Positions 1-8,386 of a stretch of DNA of 64,000 nucleotides are shown one piece after another. Position numbers and translations under genes: made by a program. The stretch is from Hyphomonas sp. (GTDB lineage Bacteria > Pseudomonadota > Alphaproteobacteria > Caulobacterales > Hyphomonadaceae): the NCBI RefSeq assembly GCF_017792385.1, contig NZ_CP051230.1:930001-994000 (forward strand), written 5' to 3'. Position 1 is the stretch's first letter; every line of letters starts with the position of its first letter. The notes under the pieces are model-generated. The model was not told the DNA's origin. It saw only the letters and a list, made by a program, of their open reading frames with translations, and made no database searches.

Positions 1-38
1 GTTTCCATTTTCAGTGAAAGGCCGGAACCTGCCCCGCG

Positions 39-836
39 CTAGCGGGACACTTCGAGCGTCAGGGAGGTGGTGTAGCTGCGTTCATCCGTATCCGCCCCTT
101 CGGGCGCATCGGCGGCATGGCGCGTCATGATGAGGTATTTTCCGGGTGCATCGAAGCCCAGCGTCAGCGCGCCATCGGCGTCGGTCTCGACATGCTGCAC
201 GAATTTCGGCTCCTCATAGGCGCCGCCTTCGCGCTTGACCTCAACCGACTGCGCGGCCAGCGGTGCGCCGTCGAACAGGATGCGAAATGCAAAGCCGTCA
301 TCCAGGAAGACTTCATTCGGGTGGGTCTCCGGCGCAATGACCAGTCGGCCGATGGGCCGGGTCACCGCATCCCAGGTCGGCGCGCCTTTCGTGACATAAG
401 CATCCGCCACGGTCTCCGTCTGACTGGTGATCACCTCGGTCGCGTTTTCCGGCACCACCGCGTCCGGCCCCATGAGGACCTTCCATTCACCTTCCACCAG
501 GGCCTTGCGGCTGGACCGGCCAAGCCGAACGCCTGTCGTGAACCGATAGGTCCCTTCCCCGCCCAGTGCCTCTTCCAGCATGACAACCTGACGCAGCGGC
601 GTGATCGAATCATACGCATCGCGCGACCCGTCCGGCAGCACGACATGATAATCGTCAGAGGCAACGGCGATTTCCGGGACGAACACATCCTCGGTGAAGG
701 AGGCCTGCAGCGTCACATAATTCCCTTCGGACGTGACGAACATGTTCGGCAAGACATAGGATGTGTGCGCCAGGGCAGGCAGGCACAGTCCCGTCATGGC
801 GGTGAGTGCGAGCGCACCCGGTTTCAGGCATTTCAT
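39..836 (-). CDS. DUF4198-family periplasmic protein, iron-regulated
   Basis: A 265-residue secreted protein. Residues 1-23 form a signal peptide ending LCLPALA, and the mature protein begins HTSYVLP, the usual N-terminus of the DUF4198 family (once described as periplasmic components of metal transport). The remainder looks like an all-beta fold with no membrane segment. Its exact biochemical role is unknown; the family is found next to TonB receptors, DUF2271 and PepSY proteins in iron-limited regulons. Here it is divergent from the ApbE-DUF2271 gene, with two Fur-like boxes 26 and 52 bases upstream of its start. Family call is firm; a role in iron handling is inferred from context. Confidence 0.8.
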   Translation of the reverse strand: MKCLKPGALALTAMTGLCLPALAHTSYVLPNMFVTSEGNYVTLQASFTEDVFVPEIAVASDDYHVVLPDGSRDAYDSITPLRQVVMLEEALGGEGTYRFTTGVRLGRSSRKALVEGEWKVLMGPDAVVPENATEVITSQTETVADAYVTKGAPTWDAVTRPIGRLVIAPETHPNEVFLDDGFAFRILFDGAPLAAQSVEVKREGGAYEEPKFVQHVETDADGALTLGFDAPGKYLIMTRHAADAPEGADTDERSYTTSLTLEVSR

Positions 837-861
837 TGGCAGACCCCTTGGTTCCTGTATT

Positions 862-882
862 TGAGAATAATAATCACTTGCA
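862..882. promoter_or_regulatory. Putative Fur box (site 1, near-consensus)
   Basis: A 21-bp imperfect palindrome of the pattern TGCnAnTnAnnnTnAnTnGCA that recurs four more times in the window. This copy differs only at position 3 (A instead of C). It also contains a good match to the classic Fur core TGATAATnATTATCA. It lies 26 bases upstream of the DUF4198 start. Identity of the regulator as Fur is inferred from the motif and the genes it precedes. Confidence 0.6.
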
Positions 883-887
883 CAATA

Positions 888-908
888 TGCAAATGAGATT
901 TAGTTGCA
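888..908. promoter_or_regulatory. Putative Fur box (site 2)
   Basis: A full match to the palindromic pattern TGCnAnTnAnnnTnAnTnGCA in the divergent intergenic region. It is 52 bases upstream of the DUF4198 gene and 88 bases upstream of the ApbE-DUF2271 gene, so it could control both directions. Confidence 0.7.
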
Positions 909-995
909 AGTATAGATTTTGACCCGCCCTTCCCGGCGCGCCTGTCGCATTAGGTTTCACAGGCCCGCTCAGGACCCAGCCACGCCGGAGGCCTT

Positions 996-2480
996 ATGCG
1001 TTCCCACCTCAAATTCGGCTTGCTCGCGGCACTGACCGCTGCGGCGCTGCCGCTTTTCAACAGTCATGCCGACACGTTCCGGCGCCATCAGGATCACGTG
1101 CTTGGCACGTCCTTCGATCTTGTCGTCACAGCGTCGTCGGCTGAAGCGGCTGACGCAGCCGAAGACGCCATTCTGGCCGAGATCGACCGGCTGAATGACG
1201 TATTCAGCCTGTATAAGCCATCCGAACTCCGCCGGCTCAATGATGCGGACAGGCTGATCGTCTCGGATGATCTGGTGACCGTATGGACGGTTTGCGAATC
1301 CTACCGCGAGCAAACCGGCAATGCCCTCAGCTGCCGGATCGGCGATCTGACCGCCGCCTGGCAAGACGCAGAGGCGACCCAGACTGTCCCCTCCCGTCCC
1401 GATCTGCGCCTGCGGGCCGGTGAGACCCGGCGGGCCGAAATCGGTCTCGACACATCCATCAACCAGATCACCCGGCCCAACGCCGTACGATTCGACATGA
1501 ATGCGCTGGCCAAGGGATACATTCTGGACGCCGCGCTGACCGCGGGACGAAAGGCTGCGCCGGAGGCGGATGGCGTGCTCGTCAACATTGGAGGCGACAT
1601 CCGCGCCTGGGGCGAAGGCCCGCATGATGGCGCATGGTCTGTCGCCGTGACCGACGCCTCGGAACTTGCCGACGGCGCCAGCGCCCCGGCCGGCGCGCTT
1701 CGGATCCGCAGCGGTGCAATTGCGGCCAGTGGTCAGGGCCCCCGCGACCGGGAGATCGCGGGGCAGGCATTTGGCCATGTGATCTCACCTGCCGATGGCT
1801 GGCCGGTTGCGCATGTTCGGGCCGCCAGCGTGTACGCGCCCACTGCCATCGAGGCCGACGCTCTGGCCACTGCATTGATGGTCATGGAGCTGAAGTCCGG
1901 GCTGTCCTACATCGCTTCACAGCCAGGCATCGAAGCCGAGGTCGTCACCGCCGACGGCCGCCGCCACGCCACCTCCGGCTGGTCCGCGCTTCAAATCCGC
2001 CCGGAAGAACAAGGCTCCGAAGGCGCTGGCTGGCCGGAAGGCAAACGCCTTGATGTGGCCCTGACCATCCCCGAACAGGATACAGCGGACTATGAGCGGC
2101 CCTATGTAGCCGTCTGGATCGCGGATCCCAGGCGGAACCTCGTCCGTATCCTGATGCTTGCCGGAGACGAGAGCCGCTGGATGGAGGAGAATTATTTCTG
2201 GTATCGCCGCTTTGCACTCAAGGCCGGCAGCCTGGTTGACGCCGTCGCCGGTCCGACCCGCCGCCCCGGCCGGTACGACCTGCAATGGGATGGCCTGACA
2301 GATGACGGGCAGACCGTGCCTCCAGGCGGCTACATCCTGCATGTCGAGGCGGCCCGAGAGCATGGTGGACACCAACGCAGCAGCCACGCCTTCACGCTGT
2401 CCGAAGCCCCCTTCTCGGCCACCATTCCGGCGGGAGAGGAACTGGGCGAAATCGAGATCCGGTTTGGAGGAGCCAAATGA
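996..2480 (+). CDS. FAD:protein FMN transferase (ApbE) fused to DUF2271
   Basis: A 494-residue periplasmic two-domain protein. After a signal peptide (about residues 1-25), an ApbE domain covers roughly 28-325. It shows the family signatures DMNALAKGY, VNIGGDIRAWG, GHVISPADGWP and EADALATALMV. ApbE enzymes transfer FMN from FAD to Ser/Thr of periplasmic redox proteins. A DUF2271 domain follows (about 345-494), including YVAVWIADP and RPGRYDLQWDG. In many genomes these are separate genes, so the fusion links them functionally. The ATG has a GGAGG ribosome site just upstream, and the stop overlaps the PepSY start (ATGA), so the two are translationally coupled. The target of flavinylation is not obvious; no canonical acceptor motif was found in the PepSY neighbour. 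Confidence 0.85.
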   Translation: MRSHLKFGLLAALTAAALPLFNSHADTFRRHQDHVLGTSFDLVVTASSAEAADAAEDAILAEIDRLNDVFSLYKPSELRRLNDADRLIVSDDLVTVWTVCESYREQTGNALSCRIGDLTAAWQDAEATQTVPSRPDLRLRAGETRRAEIGLDTSINQITRPNAVRFDMNALAKGYILDAALTAGRKAAPEADGVLVNIGGDIRAWGEGPHDGAWSVAVTDASELADGASAPAGALRIRSGAIAASGQGPRDREIAGQAFGHVISPADGWPVAHVRAASVYAPTAIEADALATALMVMELKSGLSYIASQPGIEAEVVTADGRRHATSGWSALQIRPEEQGSEGAGWPEGKRLDVALTIPEQDTADYERPYVAVWIADPRRNLVRILMLAGDESRWMEENYFWYRRFALKAGSLVDAVAGPTRRPGRYDLQWDGLTDDGQTVPPGGYILHVEAAREHGGHQRSSHAFTLSEAPFSATIPAGEELGEIEIRFGGAK

Positions 2481-3124
2481 ACTCAACGACCGGGAACCGC
2501 CTTCGGGCCGCCTTGCCGTTTCGCCTGAGCATCAATAAGGGCAAGTTCTACCGGACGTGCCGCATGCTGCACACCTACCTGTCCGCAGCTGCCTTCATCA
2601 TGCTGATGTTCTTTTCGCTGTCCGGCCTTCTGCTCAACCATCCGGACTGGTTCGGGGCGGGCCGCAGCGACGCCGCGCCGGTCGAGATCGAACTGGAACC
2701 CGCGGCTCTGGCCGAAGCCGTACAGTCAGACGCACCGGGCGCCGCCCTGGCTGGTCTCGTGCGCCAGGAAACCCGAACAGCAGGTGCCTTCCGTACCGCG
2801 GACATAATGGAAGACGAAGCCTTTCTGAGATATACGGGCGTGAAGGGCACGACTGATGTCTATATCGATCTCGAAACCGGTATTGCCGACGTCGAGGTCA
2901 GCCGCCCAAATCCGACAGCGATCATTCATGACCTGCATCGTGGGAAAGACGCCGGGGCGGTCTGGAAGGCGTTCATCGACCTCACGGCCGGCCTGATCCT
3001 GACCATGTCGCTGATCGGCCTGATCCTGTTCTTCTCGCTCCGGTTCCGCCTCGTCACCAGCCTGAAGATCATGGGATCGACCCTGCTCGCCTTCGCCAGC
3101 CTCTACATCTTCTTCACCACCTGA
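2477..3124 (+). CDS. PepSY-associated TM protein (putative iron reductase component)
   Basis: A 215-residue inner-membrane protein. An N-terminal membrane helix at about 34-55 contains LHTYLS and ends LSGLLLNHPDW, a hallmark of PepSY-TM proteins. A periplasmic segment of about 110 residues follows, then IIHDLHRGK before two C-terminal helices (about 165-187 and 193-213). The conserved histidines near the membrane could ligate haem, as proposed for PepSY-type reductases; that is inference. It is coupled by ATGA overlap to the ApbE-DUF2271 gene. Together with DUF4198 and the TonB operon it suggests a flavin- or haem-dependent reduction step for imported iron. Confidence 0.75.
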   Translation: MNSTTGNRLRAALPFRLSINKGKFYRTCRMLHTYLSAAAFIMLMFFSLSGLLLNHPDWFGAGRSDAAPVEIELEPAALAEAVQSDAPGAALAGLVRQETRTAGAFRTADIMEDEAFLRYTGVKGTTDVYIDLETGIADVEVSRPNPTAIIHDLHRGKDAGAVWKAFIDLTAGLILTMSLIGLILFFSLRFRLVTSLKIMGSTLLAFASLYIFFTT

Positions 3125-3150
3125 CCTGCCCTTTCCGGCGGGTCGGTCAG
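3121..3150. terminator. Possible bidirectional hairpin between convergent genes
   Basis: CTGACC at 3121-3126 pairs with GGTCAG at 3145-3150, and GCC at 3128-3130 can pair with GGC at 3137-3139. The hairpin spans the PepSY stop codon and lies between convergent PepSY and tonB. No clear T-run follows, so terminator function is tentative. Confidence 0.3.
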
Positions 3151-3992
3151 CGCCCCTCGATCTCCACTGTCAGGATCTGGCTCTCGCGGCCGGGCGGACG
3201 CGGGAACGGGGCGGCCTTTCGAACGAAATTCAGGGCATCCCGGTCGAACCGCGCCGATCCGGATCCCCGGGAAATGCTGATATGGCTGATCGCGCCCGTA
3301 TGGGCGATCCGGAAGCTGACATGGGTCGATCCCGGCCCGGACGCGCGCGGCCGCCGCAGACGAGACAGGTGGCGCATGACGTCCCCGGCATAATTGGTCT
3401 CCGCCGCATTGCCAGCCCCGGCATCAGGATCTCCCGCCCCGACCGCTGAATCCGGGCCCGCCGTCGCGCTCTCCGGCTCCGCCGATGAGGCAGAATCGCT
3501 GTGCGCCGTGTGAACCTGATCGGGGGCAGACGGATCCGCCCCCTGAGTTCCGTCATCCGCCGCCGGCTTGGAAGACGCTTGCGCCTGCGGGTTCGGTTTT
3601 GCCGTCGCCGCAGCATCCTTGTTCGGCTCGGGCGCCGGTATGTTCTGGGCGGGTTCAGGCTCCGGCGCTGGCATGACAGGATCCGGCACCGGCAACGGGG
3701 TTGCCGCAGCCTTGCGCGGCGCCGGCACTGGAGATGGAGGGGGAGTCTCCGGCGCCTTCACCGGAGGCGTGACCGGTGTATGTTGCGGTTCCGGCTGCGC
3801 CTGTGCAACCGGACGGTCCTGCGACTCGGACGCTGCAGCAGGCCGCGCCGCCACTCCGAACTGAACACTGACACCATGGCCCGCGAGCTTCGGCGCCGAC
3901 CCGCGCGATACTGTTAAGGCAAGCGCTCCGGCATGGATTGCCAGGGCCGCGCACATCGCGGTCGAGAATTTGAGACCATCCCTCGTCGTCAT
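3147..3992 (-). CDS. tonB: Energy transducer TonB
   Basis: A 281-residue TonB protein. Residues about 13-33 form the single membrane anchor. A long proline- and alanine-rich periplasmic spacer (about 55-190, with many Pro-Ala-Pro-Glu repeats) follows. The C-terminal TonB domain (about 205-281) contains VSFRIAHTGAISHISIS and ends KAAPFPRPPG, a typical TonB C-terminus. It transduces the proton-motive force to outer-membrane receptors. It is the last gene of the receptor-exbB-exbD-exbD-tonB operon and overlaps the upstream exbD by 4 bases. Confidence 0.88.
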   Translation of the reverse strand: MTTRDGLKFSTAMCAALAIHAGALALTVSRGSAPKLAGHGVSVQFGVAARPAAASESQDRPVAQAQPEPQHTPVTPPVKAPETPPPSPVPAPRKAAATPLPVPDPVMPAPEPEPAQNIPAPEPNKDAAATAKPNPQAQASSKPAADDGTQGADPSAPDQVHTAHSDSASSAEPESATAGPDSAVGAGDPDAGAGNAAETNYAGDVMRHLSRLRRPRASGPGSTHVSFRIAHTGAISHISISRGSGSARFDRDALNFVRKAAPFPRPPGRESQILTVEIEGR

Positions 3993-4372
3993 GAGTCTCC
4001 CGCCTCCGTCACAATCACGATGTCCTGAACGCCATGGTCCTTCAGCTGGCGAACGCGTTTGAGCAGCGTTACTGCGGGCAGGTCCCGGTCAGGCAGCAGG
4101 CGGATCGAATTTGTCGCCCCGTCGCGATCGGACAGGATTGCGGATACATTCCCGGTCCGGCGGCCATCCAGCAGGAAGTGCCCGAACCGGTCGATCCCGA
4201 TCGCGTCAGGTGGCACGCAGCAATCCGGCGTCTCGGCCTGAACAAAACGAAGGGACGGCTCCGTCGGTGAAGACAGCGTACCGGCCACCATGAAAAAGAT
4301 CAGGATCAGGAACACGATATTGATCAGGGAGATCACCGGATCGCGCTCTCTCTTGCGTTTCACCCGTTTCAT
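3989..4372 (-). CDS. ExbD-family protein lacking the membrane Asp
   Basis: A 127-residue ExbD/TolR homologue with a basic cytoplasmic N-terminus, one membrane helix (about 13-33) and a periplasmic domain. In normal ExbD the helix carries an aspartate essential for proton coupling (motif LIDV). Here the matching residue is Asn18 (SLINIVFLIL). The adjacent paralogue keeps the Asp, so the two probably form a mixed ExbD component in the ExbB pentamer. The periplasmic half has an unusual Cys-Cys pair (TPDCCVPPD). It overlaps the neighbouring exbD by 4 bases on one side and tonB by 4 on the other. A structural rather than proton-conducting role is inference. Confidence 0.8.
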   Translation of the reverse strand: MKRVKRKRERDPVISLINIVFLILIFFMVAGTLSSPTEPSLRFVQAETPDCCVPPDAIGIDRFGHFLLDGRRTGNVSAILSDRDGATNSIRLLPDRDLPAVTLLKRVRQLKDHGVQDIVIVTEAGDS

Positions 4373-4758
4373 GCCGGCTCCATGACAAGGATATCAAGCC
4401 CGCCAACCTGATGCAGAACCATCAGAACATCGACCAGTTGCTGAGTGGTCGCCTCCCCGGTCGCATCGACCGAAACTGACAGGCTGCCCGCAGCAGGCCT
4501 CAACTTCTCAAGACGCGCCGGCAGGCCATCCAGCCGGATCGGCTGGTCGTCCAAAACCAGGCCGGTTTCAGTCAGCGTAAGAATATGGACAGGGCTGTCA
4601 TCCGCCATTGCCTGCCCCGCCGGAGCCGTCGCGATTTCCACTTCGGAGAATATCGAGAATGTGGACGACAGCATGAAGAAGAGCAGCAACAGGAAAATCA
4701 CGTCGATGAGCGACGTGATCGATGCCTTGCGCCGGCGTCGGATGCGTCTAAGCGCCAT
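4369..4758 (-). CDS. exbD: ExbD biopolymer transport protein
   Basis: A 129-residue ExbD. A very basic N-terminus (RRIRRRRK) precedes the membrane helix, which contains the proton-coupling aspartate at residue 19 (SLIDVIFLLL). The periplasmic domain matches ExbD/TolR. With ExbB it forms the proton-driven motor that energises TonB. It overlaps exbB by 11 bases upstream and the second exbD by 4 downstream, so the operon is tightly coupled. Confidence 0.88.
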   Translation of the reverse strand: MALRRIRRRRKASITSLIDVIFLLLLFFMLSSTFSIFSEVEIATAPAGQAMADDSPVHILTLTETGLVLDDQPIRLDGLPARLEKLRPAAGSLSVSVDATGEATTQQLVDVLMVLHQVGGLDILVMEPA

Positions 4759-5398
4759 GCTGAACCGCGCTCAGACGGGCCGCGGCCGGGGTCGGCGCAT
4801 CCTCCATGTCGAGCACGGAGAAGGCATATTCGGCAAAACTCCGCTCCCGGTCTATCTGCGCCTCGAACCAGGACAGGGCAATCGAGGTGGGCATCGCCAC
4901 GCCCAGTCCGGCTGCCGTTGTCAGAAGGGCCACCCAAATCCCTCCGGCCAGCGCCGCCGGATCCACCTGCGTCCCGCCAGCCTGCAGGGCCTGAAAAGCC
5001 TCGATCATGCCCAGTACGGTGCCCAGCAGACCCAGCAAGGGCGCCAGCTGCGCCACGGTGTCCAGAACCCGGAACCCGCTCTCATATGGCCGCAAGGCCT
5101 GTTCGGCTTCCGCCTCCAGGCGGGCGTGCATTCCCTCCCTTCCCTTCAGGGACACACCTGAAAGGAGGATGGCGGACAGCCAGTGCGTCGAGGACTGGAA
5201 CCGGGATCGCGCTTCGGACTCCTGGCCCGCATCGAGCGCCTCGAGCCCGCGCTCTATGGCACTCACCTTGCCCAGACCGGCCGACCGGAACTGCCAGTAT
5301 TTGAAGATCACAAGCGCCAGCGTGAAGACGGAAACCAGAACCAGCAGCATCAGAACGGGGCCGCCGGTCTGGTAAAGGGTCGTTATGTGAGAGAGCAT
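4748..5398 (-). CDS. exbB: ExbB/MotA/TolQ-family proton channel protein
   Basis: A 216-residue inner-membrane protein with three helices: about 15-38, 113-137 (QLAPLLGLLGTVLGMIEAF) and 150-180 (GIWVALLTTAAGLGVAMPT). The last two carry the conserved glycine-rich and Thr-containing motifs of the ExbB/TolQ/MotA family. It forms the pentameric channel of the TonB motor together with the two downstream ExbD proteins. It lies 87 bases after the receptor gene, with a stem-loop between. Confidence 0.88.
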   Translation of the reverse strand: MLSHITTLYQTGGPVLMLLVLVSVFTLALVIFKYWQFRSAGLGKVSAIERGLEALDAGQESEARSRFQSSTHWLSAILLSGVSLKGREGMHARLEAEAEQALRPYESGFRVLDTVAQLAPLLGLLGTVLGMIEAFQALQAGGTQVDPAALAGGIWVALLTTAAGLGVAMPTSIALSWFEAQIDRERSFAEYAFSVLDMEDAPTPAAARLSAVQHGA

Positions 5399-5433
5399 GT
5401 ACCGCCCCTTGATTTGTCTGTGGGAAGGAAGCC

Positions 5434-5461
5434 CGGAGCGGACGGGAATGCGCCCGCTCCG
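5434..5461 (-). other. Intercistronic stem-loop between receptor and exbB
   Basis: CGGAGCGG at 5434-5441 pairs perfectly with CCGCTCCG at 5454-5461 around a 12-base loop. There is no T-run, so it is more likely an mRNA-processing or attenuation element setting the receptor:motor ratio than a full terminator. Function is inferred. Confidence 0.45.
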
Positions 5462-5485
5462 AACAGAAGGAGGATCCGGGCCGGA

Positions 5486-7492
5486 TCAGAACGCTTTCGA
5501 CACCGTGAACTTCAGATTGCGGCCCGGCGTGGGACGCGTCGCCAGCGCGGGCATGTAATTCATGTCGAAGGCGTTCTCGATACCGAACCGAAAGGCCGTG
5601 CCTTCCAGCAGCCCATCCTGCGGCGTGATCGTCGCGCGCAAATTCAGTATGACATAGCCGGGGCTCTTCTCGCCGGTGTACTGGGCCGGCTTCGACTCGT
5701 CGGCTGCAACGATTTCAGTCGACAAGTCTGCCGAGCGGGCGAAGCGCTTGCCCAGGGTCAGCCGCAGCGTGTCCGCCGGCGCGTTGTACCAGTCACCCAC
5801 GGCTCCCGAACCCAGCGCAACATAATCCGCATCAATGATGTTGGCATTGACGTCCGCATAATACCCGTCGCGACGGGCATAGGAGCCTTCAAGTTCAAGC
5901 CCCTGCAGTTCCACGGACTCCACACCGGAATACGACGTATTGTCTTCCAGATCGGTATGATAATAGTTCGCTTTCAGGGCCAGAGAGTCATCCTTGGTGA
6001 AAATGCCGATCCGGTCATAGGAGCCACCAAACTCATAGGTCTTCCCGACTTCCGGCTGCGTCATGTAGACTTCGTTCTGCAGGTCATCGAGGATGGGCAG
6101 GCTCTCCGTATGCGCATAGCTTCCGAACAGCGCGAAGCCGTTGTCGAAGGCGTAGCGCAGCGAAGCACCACCCATCAGGGCGTCATTGTCATAGCTGGCA
6201 TTGCTGCCATCATCGAGCACGCCTTCGATTTCAGACGATTCGTAACGCAGTGCGGGCGAGAAGGTCCAGCCGCCACCAAAAGCGATCTCGTCCACCACGA
6301 ACAGGGCAATCCGATTGTCTTCGCCGCCCGGCGCAGACGATGCATCCAGACGCTCCTTCAGGATGAATTCGATCCCGGTGCGCAAATCATGCGTGAATGC
6401 GCCGGTCTCGATATAGGCCGTATTCTTGGCCGTCAGCTTCGACGTCTCATATTGATGATCGGCGTCCACCGTTGCAAAGCACCCGAACGGCCCGCTGCCC
6501 TCGACACAGTCCTGGACGATCTCCTGATTGGCATAGGAATAGATCACATCGAGATTGAGCAGTGCATTCGTCGCTGATGTGTAATTGTAGGCCAGCGTTG
6601 CCGTTTCAGACGTCGTGTCGCGGTCAACATTGCCGAACGAGCCACCCGTTGTCCCGAAGGAATCATACGGCTTGTCACGTTCGGATGTTTCCGTGTTTGT
6701 GTAGCTGGCCGTGACGCTGTGCTCGCCTTGCGTGTAGCGGGCTTTCAGCAAGTAGGATGGCAGTTCGAACTCGCTGTTCTCGATTGTCCGGCCGTGCCCG
6801 TCTTCCTGGTTCCCCTGCTCGCGCCAGGAATAATTGGCAAGCAGGTCCAGGTTTTCAGTCGGCTGCACTGCCAGCGTGCTGGACGAGTTGAACCCGTTGG
6901 AATTGGTTGCCCCGCCAAGCGTCTGGCGGAAAGCGATGCCCGCCTCGCCGCCGGTCAGATCGGATGCATCAATGGTTTCCAGTCGCACGACTCCCCCGAT
7001 GATGCCGGAGCCGTACTCGAAGCTGCCGACCGTGCCGCGGATGACTTCCGCGCTCTTGTAGAGGTACGGATCGGTGAACAATTGGGTCCCGATACGGTAC
7101 AATTCCTCGGAGCCGACACTCGCCCCGTCAATCGTCACCGCGACCTTCTGGTCGGTGCCGTATGTGCCGTTTGCACCAAAGCCGCGGATATTGATGCCGG
7201 AGCCGATAGGTGTGGATCCGTTGACCAGGGAGACACCCGGTACGGAATCGATCAGTTCGGCAATCGTGCCCGCCTGACGGTCCTCGATCTCTTCCTGGTC
7301 GATAATTGTATTGGGCGTCGCCGTGTCCGTCTGCACCTCCCGCTTGCTCTCGCCAAGCGTCAGCGTGCCGAGGAATTCCCCGCTCTCTGCTGCGGCCTCT
7401 TCCTGCGCAAGGGCAGGCGAGTGAACGGCGAGGGCTGCGGCCAGGGCGGTGGCCCCCAACCAGGCGGATTTGCGACAGAATGCGAACTTCAT
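5486..7492 (-). CDS. TonB-dependent receptor, probable haem/iron type
   Basis: A 668-residue outer-membrane receptor. The signal peptide is residues 1-30 (ending HSPALA). The mature N-terminus carries GTLTLGES as a likely TonB box. The plug follows (TIAELIDSVPGVSL, INIRGFGANG, VTIDGAS) and then the 22-strand barrel, ending in a terminal aromatic residue (KFTVSKAF). The plug wording resembles the haemin/haemoglobin receptor group, so haem is the best guess for the ligand, but this is not proven. I place the start at the ATG at 7492, because the GGAGG ribosome site overlaps the alternative TTG at 7504. It heads an operon with its own ExbB-ExbD-ExbD-TonB motor and has two Fur boxes upstream. Confidence 0.85.
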   Translation of the reverse strand: MKFAFCRKSAWLGATALAAALAVHSPALAQEEAAAESGEFLGTLTLGESKREVQTDTATPNTIIDQEEIEDRQAGTIAELIDSVPGVSLVNGSTPIGSGINIRGFGANGTYGTDQKVAVTIDGASVGSEELYRIGTQLFTDPYLYKSAEVIRGTVGSFEYGSGIIGGVVRLETIDASDLTGGEAGIAFRQTLGGATNSNGFNSSSTLAVQPTENLDLLANYSWREQGNQEDGHGRTIENSEFELPSYLLKARYTQGEHSVTASYTNTETSERDKPYDSFGTTGGSFGNVDRDTTSETATLAYNYTSATNALLNLDVIYSYANQEIVQDCVEGSGPFGCFATVDADHQYETSKLTAKNTAYIETGAFTHDLRTGIEFILKERLDASSAPGGEDNRIALFVVDEIAFGGGWTFSPALRYESSEIEGVLDDGSNASYDNDALMGGASLRYAFDNGFALFGSYAHTESLPILDDLQNEVYMTQPEVGKTYEFGGSYDRIGIFTKDDSLALKANYYHTDLEDNTSYSGVESVELQGLELEGSYARRDGYYADVNANIIDADYVALGSGAVGDWYNAPADTLRLTLGKRFARSADLSTEIVAADESKPAQYTGEKSPGYVILNLRATITPQDGLLEGTAFRFGIENAFDMNYMPALATRPTPGRNLKFTVSKAF

Positions 7493-7510
7493 GGACCCCT
7501 CCAAAAGCGT

Positions 7511-7531
7511 TGCTAATGAGAATTAATTGCA
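7511..7531. promoter_or_regulatory. Putative Fur box (site 3)
   Basis: A full match to TGCnAnTnAnnnTnAnTnGCA, 19 bases upstream of the receptor ATG, so a bound regulator would cover the early transcribed region. Confidence 0.7.
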
Positions 7532-7566
7532 TTTAGGGGGCCCGCATAGCGCGGCGGAGGCTCAAT

Positions 7567-7587
7567 TGCAAATGATAATGAGTCGCA
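7567..7587. promoter_or_regulatory. Putative Fur box (site 4)
   Basis: A full match to the same palindromic pattern, containing ATGATAATGAG. It lies 75 bases upstream of the receptor start, in a promoter-like position. With site 3 it forms a tandem pair. Confidence 0.7.
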
Positions 7588-7869
7588 TTTTTTCTTTTTT
7601 CCAGTTTTTCGCCCGTTACGCGGTCCTGCGATGACGGGCCGCCCGACCTGCGTAAATCCGCAGCGGTCTGGCTGGCACCGCGCTCGACGCGCGCCAGACA
7701 TGGTTGTTTCTGCTGACGGGAGTTCGGCATGTCCGGAAGACATATCCGGACCGGCTCCCTATCTCGGCCCCCGCAGGGAGACCTGCAGAGCGTATCATGC
7801 AGTCAGTGGCGGACCGATGGCGTCTCACGCATTTCATGTTTCTGCTTTGCGGGATGAGAGCCCGGCGCG
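7588..7869. other. Intergenic, no gene recognised
   Basis: About 280 bases between the Fur-controlled receptor promoter and the end of the first small cysteine-rich gene. Short open frames exist on both strands, but none has a ribosome site or recognisable protein. A T-rich tract at 7588-7600 is the only compositional feature. Confidence 0.5.
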
Positions 7870-8235
7870 TCAGGACGCGACGCATTGGCATACAGTCACA
7901 TCCGTATAGCAGGTGATGTGAGTTTCCCCGGGGAGTTCCAGATCCCGCTTGCCCATCACTGTACCCTCCGCCTCATGCTTGTAACGGCATTTCTTGCGGC
8001 CTTCGTCGAACAGGTATCTGACTTTCTGGGTCCTGATCTCGCCCTGTTTGACATCCTTCACCCAAATATTGGTGCATGCCTCATTGTGAGAATCATAGAT
8101 ATGAACACTGACCTGTTTTGAGAACAGCGCGCCGCAATTCACATTCTCGACCTGCAGTTCGATATGGTCTTGCGACTCCGCGAGGGCCGCGCCGCACAGC
8201 ATCATCGCGGCCACAGACAAGATCGGTATACGCAT
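7870..8235 (-). CDS. Small secreted cysteine-rich protein (paralogue A)
   Basis: A 121-residue protein of unknown function with a signal peptide (about 1-19, CGAALA). The mature part has six cysteines, suggesting disulfides in the periplasm or outside. It is a clear paralogue of the next gene upstream (8387-8788): both share a VHxYDSHN block, a W-V-K segment after a Cys-Thr pair, and E-A-x-GTVMGKR. The C-terminus ends TVCQCVAS. No known domain was recognised. The pair sits between two Fur-controlled units, which raises the possibility of a metal- or haem-related role, but no Fur box was found directly in front of it. Confidence 0.7.
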   Translation of the reverse strand: MRIPILSVAAMMLCGAALAESQDHIELQVENVNCGALFSKQVSVHIYDSHNEACTNIWVKDVKQGEIRTQKVRYLFDEGRKKCRYKHEAEGTVMGKRDLELPGETHITCYTDVTVCQCVAS

Positions 8236-8386
8236 TTGAGAACCCCCGATGTCCCTTCAGGGAGCCCAAATGGGTCTCCCGGTTTCGATCCGCTCTACCT
8301 CGCCACAATCAACATGCTGAACATGAAGGAATATCCGGCATCAAGGTGCGCAAGACGGCCTGCGGACAAGCCGGACATGTCGGTGA

